From assembly GCA_934747385.1 (NCBI GenBank), contig CAKVGK010000001.1, positions 186,001 through 250,000 of the forward strand: a DNA stretch of 64,000 bases, given 5' to 3'. Positions 60,238 through 64,000 of this stretch are shown here, one piece after another. The DNA comes from an uncultured Clostridia bacterium (lineage in GTDB: Bacteria; Bacillota; Clostridia; Christensenellales; UBA1242). The position numbers and the translations under genes are program-made. Position 1 is the first letter of the stretch, and each line of letters opens with the position of its first letter. The notes under the pieces were generated by a model. The model did no database searches and was not told the DNA's origin. It saw nothing but the letters and a program-made list of their open reading frames with translations.

Positions 60238-61548
60238 CTATTTTAAAAATCCACGATAATTTCTTGCAAGCATTTGTGCTTCAAGTTGTTTGTCAAATTC
60301 AAGAGCAACAGAAACTACGATAAGCATACCAGTTGCACTGAATGCACTAACAACACCGCCTGCGCCAATAAAGGTGAAAAGCAAAGTTGGAATAAGTGCC
60401 ATAAATGCCAAGAAAATTGCACCGAAAAGAGTTATTCTCTTGTTGATATTACCCAAATAATCTGCAGTTGGCTTGCCAGGACGAATGCCTTGAATAAAGC
60501 CACCATTTTGTTGAATTTGACGTGAAATTTGCTCTGTATCAAATTGCAAAGCGGCATAGAAATAAGCAAAAGCCAAAATTAAAAGTGATAAAACAATTGC
60601 ATAAACCCATGTGCCCGCACCAAGCCATTTGTTCCACCAACCTATGAAACCACCAGTAGCATTAGGGTTGATGATTGACATAATAAGTTGTGGGAATGAA
60701 AGGATTGTACTTGCAAAAATGATAGGCATAACGCCATTGGCATTAACGCGAATAGGAATGAAAGTGGATTGACCACCATACATTTTTCTGCCTTTCATTT
60801 GTTTTGCGTATTGAACATTAACTCTTCTTTCACCGCCGTCAACAAAGACAACGAGGGCAAAGATTAAAATCAACACAACAACAAACAAAATTAAACGCCA
60901 AATAGCTTTTTGAGTTGTTGCACCACCAACAGTCAAATCTTGGAAGTTACCAAAAACTGTTGTTGCTGCACTTGACAAAATACCAACGAAAATAAGCAAA
61001 GACATACCATTGCCAATGCCAAGTTCAGTGATTTTTTCACCAAGCCAAACAGTAAACATTGCGCCAGCAACCAACATTGTAACAACAAAAGCATAGAATA
61101 AGAACTTGTTGTTGCCAAATGCAGATAAGTCAGCGTAACTTGCTGTGTTAAAACCGATTGCAATGCCAAGTGCTTGTGCAATTGCAATTATAAGCGCTGC
61201 AATTTTTGTGTATAAATTCAAGCGCTTTCTTCCATCAGCGCCACCATCTTTTGCCATTGCTTGCCAACTTGGAATGACTGCACTTAACAATTGAATGATA
61301 ATGCTTGATGTGATGTAAGGGGAAACGCCCAATGCCAAGAAAGAACCTTGACTCAACGCGCCACCACTTACTGCACTAAGCAGACTGAGGAAAGTGTTAT
61401 TTTCCACATTACTGCTGTATGCCCCGCTGTCAACACCAGGAATAGGAATCCAACAACCAAGGCGGTAAATGAATAATAAGAGAATAGTTAAAAGTAACTT
61501 ATTTCTTATTTCTTTAATTTTAAATGCGTCAGCTAATGTTTTAAACAT
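60238..61548 (-). CDS. secY: Preprotein translocase subunit SecY
   Basis: Ten-helix channel. RLGCWIPIPGVD at helix 1, SPYITSSIIIQLL, plug region, GNGMSLLIF, and the C-terminal cytosolic end. 436 residues. Start overlaps the rplO stop (TAATG), with GGAGG within rplO's end. SecG is at 40.4 kb; SecE not in window. Confidence 0.97.
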   Translation of the reverse strand: MFKTLADAFKIKEIRNKLLLTILLLFIYRLGCWIPIPGVDSGAYSSNVENNTFLSLLSAVSGGALSQGSFLALGVSPYITSSIIIQLLSAVIPSWQAMAKDGGADGRKRLNLYTKIAALIIAIAQALGIAIGFNTASYADLSAFGNNKFLFYAFVVTMLVAGAMFTVWLGEKITELGIGNGMSLLIFVGILSSAATTVFGNFQDLTVGGATTQKAIWRLILFVVVLILIFALVVFVDGGERRVNVQYAKQMKGRKMYGGQSTFIPIRVNANGVMPIIFASTILSFPQLIMSIINPNATGGFIGWWNKWLGAGTWVYAIVLSLLILAFAYFYAALQFDTEQISRQIQQNGGFIQGIRPGKPTADYLGNINKRITLFGAIFLAFMALIPTLLFTFIGAGGVVSAFSATGMLIVVSVALEFDKQLEAQMLARNYRGFLK

Positions 61549-61994
61549 TATACCTCCTCTACACTGCCACCTTGTGCTGTAATTTTTTCTTTAGCTTGTG
61601 CTGTAAATTTGTTAGCAACAACTTTTAGAGCAACAGTAAGTTCACCATTACCCAAAATTTTAACGCCGTCTTTTTCAATTTTTGAAAGGATACCGCTTTC
61701 AAGAAGTTTTGCAGCGTCAACAGTTGTGTTTGCTTCAAAGATATTTAAAGCGCTAACATTAACAACAGAGTAAACTTTTTTGAATTTAGCATTGCTAAAT
61801 CCTTTAATAGGAACTCTTCTGTACAAAGGGTTTTGACCACCTTCAAATCCAGGACGAACACCGCCACCAGAACGAGCATTTTGGCCTTTATGACCTTTAC
61901 CAGAGGTTTTACCTATACCACTACCGATACCGCGACCAAGACGTTTTTTGCTTGTTCTAGCGCCTTCGGCGTATGTTAATTCGTGTATATACAT
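61548..61994 (-). CDS. rplO: 50S ribosomal protein L15
   Basis: 148 residues; KRLGRGIGSGIGKTSGKGHKGQNARSGGG and FEGGQNPLYRRVPIKGF identify L15; C-terminal KITAQGGSVEEV. GGAGA site. Confidence 0.97.
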   Translation of the reverse strand: MYIHELTYAEGARTSKKRLGRGIGSGIGKTSGKGHKGQNARSGGGVRPGFEGGQNPLYRRVPIKGFSNAKFKKVYSVVNVSALNIFEANTTVDAAKLLESGILSKIEKDGVKILGNGELTVALKVVANKFTAQAKEKITAQGGSVEEV

Positions 61995-62004
61995 AATCTC
62001 TCCT

Positions 62005-62202
62005 TTACGCTTCTTCTTCCACTTTTAACAAGTGTTTAACTTTGAAGATGCTTCCTCTTATACAATCATTATCAGGAAGGACACGGGTTTGACCAAGTTT
62101 TTTGAAGCCAAGTGCTTCAATAACTTTAGCTTGACCTTTTTCGTAACCAACAGCACTTTTTACGTAAGTAACTTTAATGGTTTTTTGTGATTTTTTTGCC
62201 AT
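62005..62202 (-). CDS. rpmD: 50S ribosomal protein L30
   Basis: 65 residues; IKVTYVKSAVGYEKGQAKVIEALGFKKLGQTRVLPDN is typical of bacterial L30. GGAGG site, 8 nt after rpsE. Confidence 0.95.
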   Translation of the reverse strand: MAKKSQKTIKVTYVKSAVGYEKGQAKVIEALGFKKLGQTRVLPDNDCIRGSIFKVKHLLKVEEEA

Positions 62203-62210
62203 AAGTCCTC

Positions 62211-62738
62211 CTAAATTTCTTCAACTGATTTGCCACGAAGAAGAGCAACTTGTTCTTTTGTTCTTAATGATTTAAGACCATTCAAAGTAGCTCTAGCAAC
62301 GTTGATTTTGTCAGTTGAACCATAAATTTTTGCAGTTAAATCTGTGTAACCTGCCATTTCAAATACAGTACGAGCCGCACCACCAGCAATCAAACCGCTA
62401 CCTTTTTTAGAAGGAATCATTTTAACGCTTGTTTTGGCAAATTTGCCAATAATTTCGTGTGGGATTGTACCATCAATTACAGGAACAGTAATTAAAGATT
62501 TTTTAGCAGCTTTTGTTGCTTTTTCAATAGCAGCAGGAACTTCGGCAGCTTTTGCCAAGCCCATGCCAACTCTACCCTTTTTGTCGCCAACGATAACAAG
62601 AGCAGAAAAACGCATTGTACGGCCACCCTTAACAACTTTTGTTACGCGGCGAACGTCCAACATTTTCTTGTCGAATTCGTCTTTAATTTCTTCTCTTTCT
62701 CTTGGCTTTCTAAATTCACGTTTTTGTTGTTGTGCCAT
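62211..62738 (-). CDS. rpsE: 30S ribosomal protein S5
   Basis: 175 residues; VTKVVKGGRTMRFSALVIVGDKKGRVGMGLAKA, GSGLIAGGAARTVFEMAG and SLRTKEQVALLRGKSVEEI. Decoding-fidelity protein. GGAG site. Confidence 0.97.
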   Translation of the reverse strand: MAQQQKREFRKPREREEIKDEFDKKMLDVRRVTKVVKGGRTMRFSALVIVGDKKGRVGMGLAKAAEVPAAIEKATKAAKKSLITVPVIDGTIPHEIIGKFAKTSVKMIPSKKGSGLIAGGAARTVFEMAGYTDLTAKIYGSTDKINVARATLNGLKSLRTKEQVALLRGKSVEEI

Positions 62739-62747
62739 AATCTCTCC

Positions 62748-63116
62748 TTAAAATTCCAAGCCGCCAGCGCGAGCGCCGTCAGCAAGTTCTTTAACTCTTC
62801 CTGTGTAAAGATATCCACCACGGTCAAATACAACAGTTTTGATTTTTGCTTTTTTAGCAAGTTTAGCGATTTGTTCGCCAACAAATCTAGCTGCTTCTTT
62901 GTTGGTCATATCTTTAACTTTTTCTTTAATTTCTTTTTGAGTTGTGTTGCAAGCAACAAGAGTAACGCCCTTAGTATCATCAATGATTTGAGCGTAAATG
63001 TTGCTTAAACTACGATACACGCAAAGACGTGGGCAAGCGCTTGTACCAGATAAATTATGACGAATTCTGATATGGCGTTTAACACGTTTTGCATTTTTAT
63101 TTTCTTTATTAATCAT
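62748..63116 (-). CDS. rplR: 50S ribosomal protein L18
   Basis: 122 residues; RHIRIRHNLSGTSACPRLCVYRSLSNIYAQIIDD and VVFDRGGYLYTGRVKELADGARAGGLEF. Binds 5S rRNA. GGAGG site. Confidence 0.97.
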   Translation of the reverse strand: MINKENKNAKRVKRHIRIRHNLSGTSACPRLCVYRSLSNIYAQIIDDTKGVTLVACNTTQKEIKEKVKDMTNKEAARFVGEQIAKLAKKAKIKTVVFDRGGYLYTGRVKELADGARAGGLEF

Positions 63117-63126
63117 AACCTACCTC

Positions 63127-63672
63127 CTACTTTTTCTTACCTGCAGCCTTACCTGGTTTTAAGATAACTGGTTCATTTGTGTAATGAATGCCGTAACCAT
63201 GGTATGGTTCCATTGGGCGAAGAGCGCGAATTTTTGCTGCAACTTCACCAACCAATTCTTTGTTTGCACCACAAACAAGGATTGTGTTGTTGTCTGGAAC
63301 TTCAAATGTGATACCTGCTGGTTCTTCAACTTCAACTGGGTGAGATAATCCCAAACCCATAACCAATTTTTTGCCTTGTTTGTTGAGTTTGTAACCAACG
63401 CCGTTAACTGTTAAAGATTTTTTGTAACCATCTTTAACGCCCAAAACCATATTGTGGATAAGTTGGCGATACAAACCTTGTTTTGCATTGCTATCTGTTG
63501 TTTCGTCAAGGCGAGTAACATAAACGTGACCATCTTTAACTTCAACTGCAATATTCTTTGAAAATTCTTGAGTCAAAGTGTCTTTAGCACCTTTAACTGT
63601 TACAACATGACCATTAACTTCAACAGCAACACCTGCTGGGATAGCGATAGGTAATTTACCAATTCTTGACAT
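63127..63672 (-). CDS. rplF: 50S ribosomal protein L6
   Basis: 181 residues; SRIGKLPIAIPAGVAV start, GVGYK, and PYHGYGIHYTNEPVILKPGKAAGKKK end (usual RGKGIRY is changed to HGYGIHY). GGAG site, 11 nt after rpsH. Confidence 0.96.
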   Translation of the reverse strand: MSRIGKLPIAIPAGVAVEVNGHVVTVKGAKDTLTQEFSKNIAVEVKDGHVYVTRLDETTDSNAKQGLYRQLIHNMVLGVKDGYKKSLTVNGVGYKLNKQGKKLVMGLGLSHPVEVEEPAGITFEVPDNNTILVCGANKELVGEVAAKIRALRPMEPYHGYGIHYTNEPVILKPGKAAGKKK

Positions 63673-63683
63673 ATCTTACCCTC

Positions 63684-64000
63684 CTACCATACATAAGCGA
63701 GCACTTCGCCGCCTACGTTCATTTTTCTAGCAACCTTATCTGTAACGATGCCTTTGCTTGTTGAAACAATTGCAATACCTAAGCCGTTAAGAACTTGTGG
63801 TAATTGTTCAGCGTTAGCATAAATTCTCAAACCAGGTTTGCTAATTCTCTTAAGTCCTTGAATAACTTTTTCGCCATTAGGACCATATTTAAGTGTGACT
63901 TCAATCATGTTAACACCATCTTCAACTGCTGTTTTGTAATCAACAATAAAACCTTCATTTTTCAAGATTTCAGCGATTGCAAGTTTGGTTTTTGATTGAG
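63684..64000 (-). CDS. rpsH: 30S ribosomal protein S8, 3' part
   Basis: Cut by the right edge; 104 C-terminal residues present, about 27 missing. The frame is open to the edge and reads SKTKLAIAEILKNEGFI, then RISKPGLRIY and GLGIAIVSTSKGIVTDKVAR, the S8 signature. Next gene rpsN would lie beyond. Confidence 0.96.
   Translation of the reverse strand, partial: QSKTKLAIAEILKNEGFIVDYKTAVEDGVNMIEVTLKYGPNGEKVIQGLKRISKPGLRIYANAEQLPQVLNGLGIAIVSTSKGIVTDKVARKMNVGGEVLAYVW

Overview
The window is a chromosomal segment of an AT-rich, Gram-positive-type bacterium, most likely an uncultured gut clostridium (Firmicutes). Grounds: low GC throughout; a KOW-domain RNA-binding gene between map and infA; a zinc-ribbon S4 and a zinc-type adenylate kinase; lipoprotein and SipW-type signal peptides; and no outer-membrane genes. 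Species cannot be read from the sequence. Almost all genes lie on the minus strand.

Layout. 1-900: end of rplM and rpsI (+), then a candidate 6S-like RNA (about 1015-1213). 1.4-10 kb: mixed housekeeping and envelope genes (ComEC-type hydrolase, patatin, coiled-coil membrane protein, RsmF, lipoprotein). 10.1-14.3 kb: an accessory locus in which two SipW-type surface-protein genes lie tail to tail, share a perfect 71-bp inverted repeat at their 5' ends and an identical terminator, and enclose a DUF4062 gene. Only one copy has a start and ribosome site, so this looks like an invertible expression switch. It is flanked by unusually dense hairpin arrays. 14.3-24 kb: one 3229-residue secreted protein with an internal duplication. 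24-34 kb: mnmA, rpiB, radical SAM enzyme, SPFH/zinc-ribbon proteins, VTT membrane protein, acetyltransferase and a pyruvate kinase lacking the C-terminal domain. 34.5-37.2 kb: ssrA (tmRNA) followed by a 1.3-kb island bounded by two copies of the tmRNA 3' end, carrying a possible toxin/immunity pair and an orphan structured RNA. 37.5-46.6 kb: smpB, rnr, secG, gpmI, pgk, an ArsR-type regulator and trpS with an apparent Trp-leader-peptide attenuator. 47-48.4 kb: an MFS-type transporter. 49-64 kb: str operon (rpsL, a ThyX-like gene, rpsG, fusA, tuf) and the spc/alpha block (rpsH to rplQ), with large structured leaders.

A recurring promoter layout is visible: at least seven genes have a -10 hexamer ending exactly 6 nt before the ATG and no Shine-Dalgarno sequence, which predicts leaderless mRNAs. 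Other genes have ordinary AGGAG sites, so both initiation modes seem to coexist. The translation-related genes form the functional core (ribosomal proteins, EF-Tu, EF-G, IF-1, tmRNA/SmpB, RNase R, TrpS, MnmA). The accessory functions concentrate at 10-24 kb and 34.9-36.3 kb.
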